Source: Streptomyces cirratus
GTDB lineage: Bacteria; Actinomycetota; Actinomycetes; Streptomycetales; Streptomycetaceae
Length of the DNA stretch: 64,000 bases
NCBI RefSeq assembly: GCF_014650775.1
Contig: NZ_BMVP01000019.1
Coordinates: 20,760 to 84,759, forward strand
Direction: 5' to 3'
Under the pieces are notes generated by a model. That model searched no databases. It was not told where the DNA came from and worked only from the letters and a program-made list of their open reading frames with translations. The position numbers and the translations under genes are program-made. How positions within the stretch are numbered: the first letter of the stretch is position 1; each line of letters begins with the position of its first letter. This document shows, in pieces, positions 18,131-25,575 of the stretch.

Positions 18131-19353
18131 TTGGCGTCTCCCTCGGAGGTGAAGTGCGGGTTCTCCCAGATGACCGTCGCGCCCATGCCGAAGCCGACGC
18201 ACATGGTCGTCAGGCCGTAGCGGACGTGCGGCTGCTCCTCGAACTGGCGGGCCAGCTGCGTCATCAGGCGCACGCCGGAGGAGGCGAGCGGGTGGCCGAA
18301 CGCGATCGCGCCGCCGTACTGGTTGACGCGGGCGTCGTCGTCGGCGATGCCGTAGTGCTCCAGGAAGGCGAGCACCTGGACCGCGAACGCCTCGTTGATC
18401 TCGAACAGGCCGATGTCGGAGATCGACAGACCGGCCTGGGCGAGGGCCTTCTCGGTGGCCGGGATCGGGCCGTAGCCCATGACCTCCGGCTCGACACCCG
18501 CGAAGGAGTACGAGACCAGGCGCATCTTGACCGGGAGGTTGTTCTCCCGGGCGAAGTCCTCGGACGCGATGATCGCGGCGGTGGCACCGTCGTTGAGACC
18601 GGCGGCGTTGCCCGCGGTGACCCGGCCGTGCGTACGGAACGGGGTCTTGAGCCCGGCCAGGTTCTCCAGCGTGGTGCCCGGGCGCATCGGCTCGTCGGAG
18701 GTGACCAGGCCCCAGCCCGTCTCGCCCGCGGCCTCGTTGGTGTTGCGCACCGAGATCGGGACCAGGTCCTGCTGGATCTTGCCGTCGGCGTACGCCTTGG
18801 CGGCCTTCTCCTGCGAGCGCACGGCGTACTCGTCGGCGCGGAGCTTGGTGATCGTCGGGTACCGGTCGTGCAGGTTCTCGGCGGTCATGCCCATGAACAG
18901 GGCGGACTCGTCGACCAGCTTCTCGGAGACGAAGCGCGGGTTCGGGTCGACGCCCTCACCCATGGGGTGGCGGCCCATGTGCTCGACACCGCCGGCGAGG
19001 GCGACGTCGTAGGCACCGAAGGCCACGCCGCCCGCGACGGCGGTCACGGCGGTCAGCGCGCCGGCGCACATGCGGTCGATCGAGTAGCCCGGGACCGACT
19101 GCGGGAGGCCCGCGAGGATGCCGGCCGTGCGGCCCAGCGTCAGGCCCTGGTCGCCGATCTGCGTGGTCGCGGCGATGGCGACCTCGTCGATCTTCGCGGG
19201 GTCCAGGTCCGGGTTGCGGCGCAGCAGCTCCCGGATCGCCTTCACGACGAGGTCGTCGGCGCGGGTCTCGTGGTAGATGCCCTTCGGGCCCGCCTTGCCG
19301 AACGGGGTGCGGACGCCGTCGACGAAGACGACGTCCCTGACGGTACGAGGCAC
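18127..19353 (-). CDS. fadA: Acetyl-CoA C-acyltransferase (3-ketoacyl-CoA thiolase)
   Basis: Cleaves 3-ketoacyl-CoA with CoA to acetyl-CoA and the shortened acyl-CoA. 408 residues. The nucleophilic Cys lies in DRMCAGALTAV (about residue 90), the His in AIAFGHPLASSG, and the acid/base Cys in LTTMCVGFGMG near the C-terminus; the NEAF motif (FEINEAFAV) is also present. GTG 19353 is chosen because GGAGGAGAG lies just upstream and VPRTVRDVVFVDGVRTPFG matches family N-termini. It is the first gene of the fadA-fadB unit; candidate operator palindromes lie in the 206-bp leader region. Confidence 0.95.
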   Translation of the reverse strand: MPRTVRDVVFVDGVRTPFGKAGPKGIYHETRADDLVVKAIRELLRRNPDLDPAKIDEVAIAATTQIGDQGLTLGRTAGILAGLPQSVPGYSIDRMCAGALTAVTAVAGGVAFGAYDVALAGGVEHMGRHPMGEGVDPNPRFVSEKLVDESALFMGMTAENLHDRYPTITKLRADEYAVRSQEKAAKAYADGKIQQDLVPISVRNTNEAAGETGWGLVTSDEPMRPGTTLENLAGLKTPFRTHGRVTAGNAAGLNDGATAAIIASEDFARENNLPVKMRLVSYSFAGVEPEVMGYGPIPATEKALAQAGLSISDIGLFEINEAFAVQVLAFLEHYGIADDDARVNQYGGAIAFGHPLASSGVRLMTQLARQFEEQPHVRYGLTTMCVGFGMGATVIWENPHFTSEGDAK

Positions 19354-19405
19354 GTTGGCTCTCCTCCAGGTGCGGGGTGGCACTGCTGCGCGTGGCGGCG
19401 CTCAC

Positions 19406-19445
19406 TGAGCGGGCGCTCACCCGGCCCATGCTACTTGTGAGTAAC
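19406..19445 (-). promoter_or_regulatory. Promoter/operator region of fadAB
   Basis: TGAGCGGGCGCTCA at 19406-19419 is a 6+6 palindrome, preceded by a second GCGCTCAC half-site. TACTTGTGAGTA at 19432-19443 has TACT/AGTA arms. Read on the minus strand, TAGCAT (19428-19433) fits TANNNT and would be a -10 box between the two palindromes. TetR-type fatty-acid regulators commonly bind such sites; the regulator is not encoded here. Confidence 0.4.
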
Positions 19446-19522
19446 CCATGTGGACAGCCCCGGGCCGCGGAGCGGCGAAGGTCACACCGCCCCGCCCGGT
19501 CCGGCGCGGAGCGGGCACGCGA

Positions 19523-19549
19523 AAGCCCCCGGCGCGGGGCCGGGGGCTT
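19523..19549 (-). terminator. Hairpin after rnd
   Basis: An 11-bp stem (19523-19533 with 19539-19549) of the AAGCCCCCGGC type lies about 10 bases past the RNase D stop. Confidence 0.75.
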
Positions 19550-19559
19550 CGGTGGGTGA

Positions 19560-20831
19560 TCAGGCGGTGGCGGCGAGGGCCTCGACCAGGGACGGGGTGA
19601 CCTGCTCGACCTGCCACGGGCGGGCGCCGTAGCCCGCCAGGGCCTCGGCGACCGTCTCCGGCTCCAGCCGCTGCGGGGGCTCCCAGCACAGCCGGCGGAC
19701 CGTGTCCGGGGCGATCAGGTTCTCCTGCGGCAGGTTCAGCCCCTCCGCCAGCGCGGAGACGGCGGCGCGGGCCGCCGACAGCCGCGCGGCGGCGGCCGGG
19801 TCCTTGTCCGCCCAGGAACGCGGCGGCGGCGGGCCGGCCGGGGTCGCCCCCGGCTGCGGCAGCTCGCTCTCGGGCAGCGCCCGCGCCCGGTCCACCGCGG
19901 CCATCCACTGCTCCAGCTGCCGGCGCCCCATCCGCTGTCCGAAGCCGGGCAGCGCGGACAGCGCGGTGGCGTTGGCCGGCAGCGCCAGGGCGGCCTCGAC
20001 GATCGCCGCGTCCCCCAGTACCTTGCCGGGCGACACGTCGCGCCGCTGGGCGATCCGGTCGCGGGACTCCCACAGCTCCCGTACGACGGCCATCTGCCGA
20101 CGCCGGCGCACCTTGTGCATGCCGGACGTCCGGCGCCACGGGTCCTTGCGCGGCGGGGCGGGCGGCGCGGAGGCGATCGCCTCGAACTCCTGGTGGGCCC
20201 ATTCCAGCTTGCCCTGCCGGTCCAGTTCCTTCTCCAGCGCGTCGCGCAGGTCCACCAGCAGCTCCACGTCGAGCGCGGCGTAGCGCAGCCACGGTTCGGG
20301 GAGCGGGCGGGTGGACCAGTCGACCGCGGAGTGGCCCTTCTCCAGCACGTAGCCCAGCACGCCCTCGACCATCGCGCCCAGCCCGACCCGGGGGAAGCCG
20401 GCCAGCCGGCCCGCCAGCTCGGTGTCGAACAGGGAGGTGGGGGTCATGCCTATTTCACGCAGGCACGGCAGGTCCTGGGTGGCGGCGTGCAGGATCCACT
20501 CGGTACCGCTCAGGGCGTCGCCCAGCGCGGACAGGTCGGGGCATCCCACCGGGTCGATCAGCGCCGATCCGGCGCCTTCGCGGCGCAGCTGCACGAGGTA
20601 GGCGCGCTGGCCGTAGCGGTATCCGGAGGCGCGTTCCGCGTCCACGGCGACGGGGCCGGTGCCCGCGGCGAAGGCCGCGACCACCCGGGCCAGGGCATCG
20701 TCGTCGGCGACCACCGGGGGGATCCCCTCGCGGGGCTCCAGCAAGGGAATCGGCGCCTTGTCGACGTCGTCCGGGGGGCCGCCCCCGGTGGTGGTGCGCA
20801 GGTCTGCTGCGGTCTCTTGGGCGTCGGTCAC
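19560..20831 (-). CDS. rnd: Ribonuclease D-like 3'-5' exoribonuclease
   Basis: 423 residues. DEDDy exonuclease domain at about 35-215: Asp and Glu in VAVDAERASG, Asp in HAATQDLPCL, FDTELAGRLAG, and Tyr/Asp in RYAALDVELL. An HRDC domain follows (about 225-310, with LWESRDRIAQRRD and LPGFGQRMGRR), then a second helical HRDC-like region. It trims tRNA and other structured RNA 3' ends. The first 20 residues are low-complexity. It lies between whiI and fadA on the same strand, bounded by hairpins on both sides, so it is probably its own unit. Confidence 0.93.
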   Translation of the reverse strand: MTDAQETAADLRTTTGGGPPDDVDKAPIPLLEPREGIPPVVADDDALARVVAAFAAGTGPVAVDAERASGYRYGQRAYLVQLRREGAGSALIDPVGCPDLSALGDALSGTEWILHAATQDLPCLREIGMTPTSLFDTELAGRLAGFPRVGLGAMVEGVLGYVLEKGHSAVDWSTRPLPEPWLRYAALDVELLVDLRDALEKELDRQGKLEWAHQEFEAIASAPPAPPRKDPWRRTSGMHKVRRRRQMAVVRELWESRDRIAQRRDVSPGKVLGDAAIVEAALALPANATALSALPGFGQRMGRRQLEQWMAAVDRARALPESELPQPGATPAGPPPPRSWADKDPAAAARLSAARAAVSALAEGLNLPQENLIAPDTVRRLCWEPPQRLEPETVAEALAGYGARPWQVEQVTPSLVEALAATA

Positions 20832-20857
20832 CGCTCAAGGGTATCCGTGGATGTGAC

Positions 20858-20891
20858 GCGCCCGTCGCCGGAACGTTCCGTCGACGGGCGC
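20858..20891 (-). terminator. Near-perfect palindromic hairpin after whiI
   Basis: 17+17 bases pair with one mismatch; the centre is the perfect palindrome CGGAACGTTCCG (20869-20880). A second hairpin with CCCGGGG/CCCCGGG arms is at about 20916-20944. Together they should end whiI transcription before rnd. Confidence 0.65.
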
Positions 20892-20966
20892 GGGAGTGGA
20901 GCGGGGTGTGGCGCGGACGTTTCCCGGGGGTTCCCCGGGACGTCGCCCAGGAGCCTCCGGGCGGGG

Positions 20967-21629
20967 TCAGTGGATGATCCCGGTCCGCAGGGCGACGGCG
21001 ACCATCCCGGCCCGGTCGCCGGTGCCCAGCTTGCGGGCGATCCGGGCGAGGTGGGACTTGACGGTCAGGGCGGACAGGCCCATCGATACGCCGATGGCCT
21101 TGTTGGACTGGCCCTCCGCGACGAGGCGCAGGACCTCGACCTCGCGGCCGGAGAGCTCGCGGTAGCCGCCCGGGTGGCTCGGGGCACCCGGGGGGCGGCG
21201 GTGCATACGGGCGGCCGCGGCGCCGATGGGGGCGGCGCCGGGACGGGTGGGGAGCCCGATGTTGGTCCGGGTGCCGGTGACGACGTAGCCCTTGACTCCG
21301 CCCGCGAGGGCGTTGCGTACGGCGCCGATGTCGTCGGCGGCGGACAGGGCCAGGCCGTTCGGCCAGCCGGCGGCGCGGGTCTCGGAGAGCAGGGTGAGAC
21401 CGGAACCGTCGGGCAGGTGTACGTCGGCCACGCAGATGTCGCGCGGGCTGCCGACGCGGGGGCGGGCCTCCGCGATGGACGACGCCTCGATCACATCACG
21501 TACTCCGAGGGCCCACAGATGACGGGTCACGGTGGAACGGACGCGCGGGTCGGCCACGACGACCATGGCCGTCGGCTTGTTCGGGCGGTAGGCGACCAGG
21601 CTTGCGGGCTGCTCGAGAAGAACGGACAC
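20967..21629 (-). CDS. whiI: WhiI-like atypical response regulator for sporulation septation
   Basis: 220 residues: receiver-like domain (about 20-115) and LuxR-type DNA-binding helix-turn-helix (about 155-215: LSGREVEVLRLVAEGQSNK and LTVKSHLARI). The phosphorylation pocket is incomplete: the acidic pair reads AD in VVVADPRV, the acceptor-position Asp is kept in CVADVHLPDGSG, and no clear Lys follows. WhiI is known as an orphan regulator with a degenerate pocket that partners BldM to control late sporulation genes. Identity is supported by gene order (fadA-rnd-whiI-DUF3000-hemE, recalled from S. coelicolor) and by a sigma-WhiG-type promoter upstream. GTG 21629 follows AGGAGG by five bases. 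Confidence 0.88.
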   Translation of the reverse strand: MSVLLEQPASLVAYRPNKPTAMVVVADPRVRSTVTRHLWALGVRDVIEASSIAEARPRVGSPRDICVADVHLPDGSGLTLLSETRAAGWPNGLALSAADDIGAVRNALAGGVKGYVVTGTRTNIGLPTRPGAAPIGAAAARMHRRPPGAPSHPGGYRELSGREVEVLRLVAEGQSNKAIGVSMGLSALTVKSHLARIARKLGTGDRAGMVAVALRTGIIH

Positions 21630-21707
21630 CTAGGCCTCCTGGGGGAGTGGCGGGGCGTCCGGCTCGGGGAAGGAAGCCGGTGCGCACCGTGCTGATGGTC
21701 ACTGACT

Positions 21708-21735
21708 CCTTCGGCACGTCACCCGCCCGGCTTTA
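21708..21735 (-). promoter_or_regulatory. Sigma-WhiG-type promoter of whiI
   Basis: On the minus strand TAAA (21732-21735) is followed after exactly 16 nt by GCCGAAGG (21708-21715). The established sigma-WhiG consensus is TAAA-N15/16-GCCGATAA, and whiI is known to be a direct WhiG target. The leader to GTG 21629 would be about 70 nt and carries the AGGAGG site. Confidence 0.75.
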
Positions 21736-21753
21736 GGGAATGATCACGATTTG

Positions 21754-21793
21754 GTGAGTAACAATTCGGGCAATTCGGACGCATGATCGATCA
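21754..21793. promoter_or_regulatory. Repeat-rich upstream region of whiI
   Basis: Contains GTGAGTAAC (21754-21762, also found upstream of fadA), a tandem pair CAATTCGG at 21762-21769 and 21771-21778, and the perfect palindrome TGATCGATCA at 21784-21793. These lie upstream of the putative -35 box and are plausible sites for regulators of whiI. No specific binder is assigned. Confidence 0.35.
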
Positions 21794-21891
21794 AGCGATG
21801 ATCAGAAGGCCGCAACGGGCGCCCTGTTCTGACACCGGTTCGACGCCGAGGCGGCCGCCGGGAGCCTCGCGTGCGGCCGTACGGCCCTTCC

Positions 21892-22548
21892 TTACGGGTG
21901 GTGCGGGCCGCGCCGCTGTGGCAGGGAGACAACGCCCGTGCCCGAGTCCGTCGGACCCACCGGCGGCAGCCCGGCGATCTGGCACAGCAGCTCGCACCAG
22001 GCCGACAGGTGCGCCGCGGTGTCCGGTACCCCGCCCACCCCCTCGCGGGGCGTCCAGGAGGCCCTGATCTCGATCTGGGTGGCGGGACGCCGCTCCGCGA
22101 GACCGCCGAAGTAGTGCGAGCTCGCCATGGTCACGGTGCCGCTCGCCTCCCCGTACGTCAGCCCGCGCGCGTCCAGCGCCCCCGTCAGCCAGGACCAGGA
22201 GACCTCCGGCAGGAGCGGGTCCGCGGCCATCTCCTGCTCCAGTTCCGCCCGTACGAGCGTCACCAGCCGGAAGGTGCCCTGCCAGGCGTCGTGCCCCGCC
22301 GGATCGTGGAGCAGGATCAGCCGGCCGTCGGCCAGGTCGTCCTCGCCGTCGACGACCGCCGCCTCCAGGGCGTAGGCGTGCGGGGCCAGCTTCCGGGGCG
22401 GCTTCGTCGGGTCGATCTCGATGCCCGTCCGCAGCCGCGCCTTCCTCAAGCCGTCGACCGCCCGCCGGAACGGGAGCGGGACGGAGCTCTCCTCCGCGCT
22501 GTCCATACCGTCAGCGCCATCTGAAAATCGTCCCTGAGCCGCAGCCAT
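21892..22548 (-). CDS. DUF3000 family protein, unknown function
   Basis: 218 residues from ATG 22548. Recognised as the actinobacterial DUF3000 family by PFRRAVDGLRKARLRTGIE at the start of the domain, LAPHAYALEAAV, and SHYFGGLAERRPATQIEIRA. Soluble, no membrane segment or signal. No biochemical role is known to me. The start is uncertain: neither ATG 22548 nor ATG 22506 has a clear ribosome site. It is divergent from hemE with about 91 bases between starts, and in the same direction as whiI. Confidence 0.8.
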   Translation of the reverse strand: MAAAQGRFSDGADGMDSAEESSVPLPFRRAVDGLRKARLRTGIEIDPTKPPRKLAPHAYALEAAVVDGEDDLADGRLILLHDPAGHDAWQGTFRLVTLVRAELEQEMAADPLLPEVSWSWLTGALDARGLTYGEASGTVTMASSHYFGGLAERRPATQIEIRASWTPREGVGGVPDTAAHLSAWCELLCQIAGLPPVGPTDSGTGVVSLPQRRGPHHP

Positions 22549-22639
22549 GCGGGGAAGACTAGGCGGAACGAGCGCCCGTGCGGCGCAGGGACACCCGCAC
22601 CGGGCCGGGCACTTCTTCATACGTGCGAAGATTCGGGTC

Positions 22640-23704
22640 GTGAGCGCCATTGACCGCCCGACGGGCCAGCCGAGTCAGACGTACGATTCCGCCTTCCTGA
22701 AGGCGTGCCGGCGCGAGCCGGTGCCGCACACCCCGGTGTGGTTCATGCGGCAGGCCGGGCGCTCCCTCCCCGAGTACCGCAAGGTGCGCGAGGGCACGGC
22801 CATGCTGGAGTCCTGCATGCGCCCCGACCTGGTCACCGAGATCACGCTCCAGCCGGTGCGGCGCCACGGCGTGGACGCGGCGATCTTCTTCTCCGACATC
22901 GTGGTGCCGCTCAAGGCCATCGGCGTCGACCTGGACATCAAGCCGGGCGTGGGCCCGGTCGTCGCCCAGCCGATCCGCCGCCGCGAGGACCTCGCACAGC
23001 TGCGCGACCTCACCCCCGAGGACGTCTCGTACGTCACCGAGGCGATCGGCATGCTCACGGGTGAACTCGGCTCCACGCCGTTGATCGGGTTCGCCGGCGC
23101 GCCTTTCACCCTCGCGAGCTACCTGGTCGAGGGCGGCCCGTCGAAGAACCACGAGCACACCAAGGCCCTGATGTACGGGGACCCGCAGCTCTGGGCGGAC
23201 CTGCTGGACCGGCTGGCGGAGATCACCGCCTCGTTCCTCAAGGTCCAGATCGAGGCCGGGGCCTCCGCGGTCCAGCTCTTCGACTCCTGGGTCGGCGCGC
23301 TGGCCCCGGCGGACTACCGCCGCTCGGTGATGCCCGCTTCGGCGAAGGTCCTGCAGTCCGTCGCCTCGTACGGAGTCCCGCGCATCCACTTCGGCGTGGG
23401 CACGGGCGAGCTGCTCGGCCTGATGGGCGAGGCCGGGGCGGACGTCGTGGGCGTCGACTACCGGGTCGCGCTCGACGAGGCCGCCCGCCGGGTCGGCCCC
23501 GGCAAGGCGCTCCAGGGCAACCTGGACCCGGCGGTGCTGTTCTCCACCGAGGACGCGGTGCGGGGCAAGGCGGACGAGGTCCTCGCGGCCGCGGCCGGCC
23601 TGGAGGGTCACGTCTTCAACCTCGGCCACGGCGTCCTGCCGACCACGGACCCCGACGCCCTGACCCGCCTCGTGGACTACGTCCACACCCGCACGCAGCG
23701 CTAG
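22640..23704 (+). CDS. hemE: Uroporphyrinogen decarboxylase
   Basis: Converts uroporphyrinogen III to coproporphyrinogen III in heme synthesis; cytosolic. 354 residues with the N-terminal signature PVWFMRQAGRSLPEYR (substrate-binding Arg residues), FFSDIVVP (conserved Asp), GFAGAPFTLASYLVEG, and the C-terminal VFNLGHGVLP (catalytic-site His). GTG 22640 gives the usual length; the ribosome site is weak and the mRNA may be nearly leaderless. The stop codon TAG lies inside the left terminal repeat of a MITE-like element. It is the first of three heme genes here, with hemG and hemQ about 2 kb downstream beyond a convergent oxidoreductase. Confidence 0.97.
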   Translation: MSAIDRPTGQPSQTYDSAFLKACRREPVPHTPVWFMRQAGRSLPEYRKVREGTAMLESCMRPDLVTEITLQPVRRHGVDAAIFFSDIVVPLKAIGVDLDIKPGVGPVVAQPIRRREDLAQLRDLTPEDVSYVTEAIGMLTGELGSTPLIGFAGAPFTLASYLVEGGPSKNHEHTKALMYGDPQLWADLLDRLAEITASFLKVQIEAGASAVQLFDSWVGALAPADYRRSVMPASAKVLQSVASYGVPRIHFGVGTGELLGLMGEAGADVVGVDYRVALDEAARRVGPGKALQGNLDPAVLFSTEDAVRGKADEVLAAAAGLEGHVFNLGHGVLPTTDPDALTRLVDYVHTRTQR

Positions 23705-23882
23705 GGCGCGTTTCGAAAGTCCCGCCTGCCCCGCGACGCCCGGCACGCACGCTCGCCGCGTTGTCGGGATCGCCCGCGTACGGCCCGGTACGAGGGCGAC
23801 CCTCCGCCTTGCGATCGCACGCACCGGACGCCGCGGGGCCCGCCCTTCGGGCGGCCGGCGCTACTTTCGAAACACGCCCTAG
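23701..23882. repeat. MITE-like element with 20-bp terminal inverted repeats
   Basis: CTAGGGCGCGTTTCGAAAGT (23701-23720) is inverted at 23863-23882 with one mismatch. The 182-bp interior has no coding potential or transposase. The sequence type (AGGGCG-GTTTCGAAAGT end) resembles small dispersed elements common in Streptomyces intergenic DNA. The left end supplies the hemE stop codon. Confidence 0.75.
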
Positions 23883-23926
23883 AGGGGTCCGGGCGGGCGG
23901 AGGGACCGCTGCACGGAGCCGGCCCC

Positions 23927-23946
23927 GCCCTTCCTCCGTTCACCGG
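23927..23946. repeat. Copy A of a dispersed intergenic repeat
   Basis: The 20-mer GCCCTTCCTCCGTTCACCGG occurs here and identically at 61382-61401; surrounding bases are also similar, including a downstream 'ACGCCGG(A/G)CGG' stretch. Both copies sit between genes near transcript ends. Confidence 0.7.
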
Positions 23947-23964
23947 GCTCCGCCCGGACCCGGT

Positions 23965-24012
23965 CCTCAAACGCCGGACGGGCTGGAAAGACCGGCCCGC
24001 CGGCGTTTGAGG
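23965..24012. terminator. Long hairpin between hemE and the convergent oxidoreductase
   Basis: CCTCAAACGCCGG (23965-23977) pairs perfectly with 24000-24012, and the inner CGGGCTGG pairs with 23992-23999 with one wobble, giving a stem of about 21 bp. This 'CAAACGCCGG...CCGGCGTTTG' type is the standard Streptomyces intergenic terminator repeat. Confidence 0.85.
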
Positions 24013-24032
24013 CGCCGGCCCCGCAGGGCCGC

Positions 24033-25415
24033 CTACGCGTCCGCCGCCCGCACCGCGCTGACCGCGCGGCGGGCCGCCACCAGGATCGGGTCCCACACGG
24101 GTGAGAACGGCGGGGCGTAGCCCAGGTCCAGCGACACCACCTGCTCCACCGTCATACCGGCCGTCAAGGCCACCGCCGCGATGTCCACCCGCTTAGCGGA
24201 CCCGGCGCCGCCGACGATCTGCACCCCGAGCAGCCGCCCCGTCCGCCGCTCCGCCAGCATCTTGACCGTCGTCTTCGCCGCGCCCGGGTAGTAGCCCGCC
24301 GTCGTGGTCGACTCGATCGTCGCCGTCACGAAGCGCAGCCCCGCCGCCAGCGCGTCCTTCTCGCGCAGCCCCGTCCGCGCGATCTCCAGCTCGCACACCT
24401 TGCTCACCGCCGTGCCCACCACGCCCGGGAACGTCGCGTAGCCGCCGCCGACGCCCGCGCCGATCACCTGGCCGTGCTTGTTGGCGTGCGTGCCCAGCGG
24501 GATGTGCCGGTTGCGGCCCGCCACCAGGTCCAGGACCTCCACGCAGTCGCCGCCCGACCAGATGTCCTCGTGGCCCCGGACCCGCATCGACAGGTCCGTC
24601 AGCAGCCCGCCCGACTCGCCGAGCGGCAGCCCCGCCGCCCGGGCCAGGGCGGTACGGGGCTCGACGCCGATGCCCAGCACGACCACGTCCGCCGGGTACT
24701 CGTCACCCGCCGCCGTGGCCACCGCCACGGCCCGGCCCTCCTCGTCCGTGAGGATCTTCGTCACCTCGGCCCCGGCCACCGTACGGATGCCCATGCGGTT
24801 CATCGCACCGTGCACCAGCGCGCCCATGTCCGGGTCCAGGGTGGCCATCGGCTGCTCGCCGCGGTGCAGCACCGTCACCTCGAAGCCGCGCCCCACCAGC
24901 GCCTCCGCCATCTCCACGCCGATGTAACCCGCGCCGACCACGACCGCCCTGCGGCCCCGCGTCCGCTCCAGGGTGTCCATCAGGCGCTGCCCGTCGTCCA
25001 GGGTCTGCACCCCGTGCACCCGGTGCGCGCCGATGCCGGGCAGCCGCGGGCGGACCGGGCGGGCGCCCGTCGCCAGCACGAGCTTGTCGTACCCGGTCCA
25101 GTCCTCGGCGCCCGATTCGAGGTCCCGGGCGCGCACCCGCCGCCCCGCGAGGTCGAGCTCCACGACCTCGGTGCGCATGCGCAGGTCGATGTCGCGAGCC
25201 CGGTGCTCCTCGGGGGTCCGGGCGATCAACTCGTCCCGCTCCGCGACCCGTCCACCGATCCAGTACGGGATGCCGCACGCCGAGTACGAGGTGAAGTGCC
25301 CGCGCTCGAAGGCGGTGATCGCGAGCTCCTCCGGACCCTTCAACCGCCGGGCCTGGGAAGCGGCGGCCATCCCCGCCGCATCGCCGCCGACCACCACCAG
25401 CCGTTCCGCTGCCAT
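24033..25415 (-). CDS. FAD/NAD(P)-dependent disulfide reductase (CoA-disulfide reductase / NADH oxidase type)
   Basis: 460 residues from ATG 25415; a GTG at 25424 in the same frame is closer to GGAGG and is equally possible. Two Rossmann motifs are visible, VVVGGDAAGMAAA for FAD and AVVVGAGYIGVEMAE for NAD(P)H, plus the FAD motif DIWSGGDCVE. The single redox Cys in FTSYSACGIPYWIGG marks the CoADR/Nox/persulfide-reductase subgroup, and the C-terminal dimerisation domain ends with YAPPFSPVWDP, which supplies the partner Tyr. It would reduce CoA disulfide, persulfide or O2 with NAD(P)H. It is convergent with hemE and not part of the heme operon. Confidence 0.9.
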   Translation of the reverse strand: MAAERLVVVGGDAAGMAAASQARRLKGPEELAITAFERGHFTSYSACGIPYWIGGRVAERDELIARTPEEHRARDIDLRMRTEVVELDLAGRRVRARDLESGAEDWTGYDKLVLATGARPVRPRLPGIGAHRVHGVQTLDDGQRLMDTLERTRGRRAVVVGAGYIGVEMAEALVGRGFEVTVLHRGEQPMATLDPDMGALVHGAMNRMGIRTVAGAEVTKILTDEEGRAVAVATAAGDEYPADVVVLGIGVEPRTALARAAGLPLGESGGLLTDLSMRVRGHEDIWSGGDCVEVLDLVAGRNRHIPLGTHANKHGQVIGAGVGGGYATFPGVVGTAVSKVCELEIARTGLREKDALAAGLRFVTATIESTTTAGYYPGAAKTTVKMLAERRTGRLLGVQIVGGAGSAKRVDIAAVALTAGMTVEQVVSLDLGYAPPFSPVWDPILVAARRAVSAVRAADA

Positions 25416-25575
25416 CGTCCGCACCGTCCTCCGCCTGCGCCACCGTCACGTGCAGGACACGCTACGGGCGAACGGCCGAATGCGTGTTCCGTTCCCGTTC
25501 CCGGCCCCCTCCCGGCCGCTGCCGGCGACGAGGACCCGGGCCCGGCCGCGTTGATCGGTCTGAGACGATGTGTCC

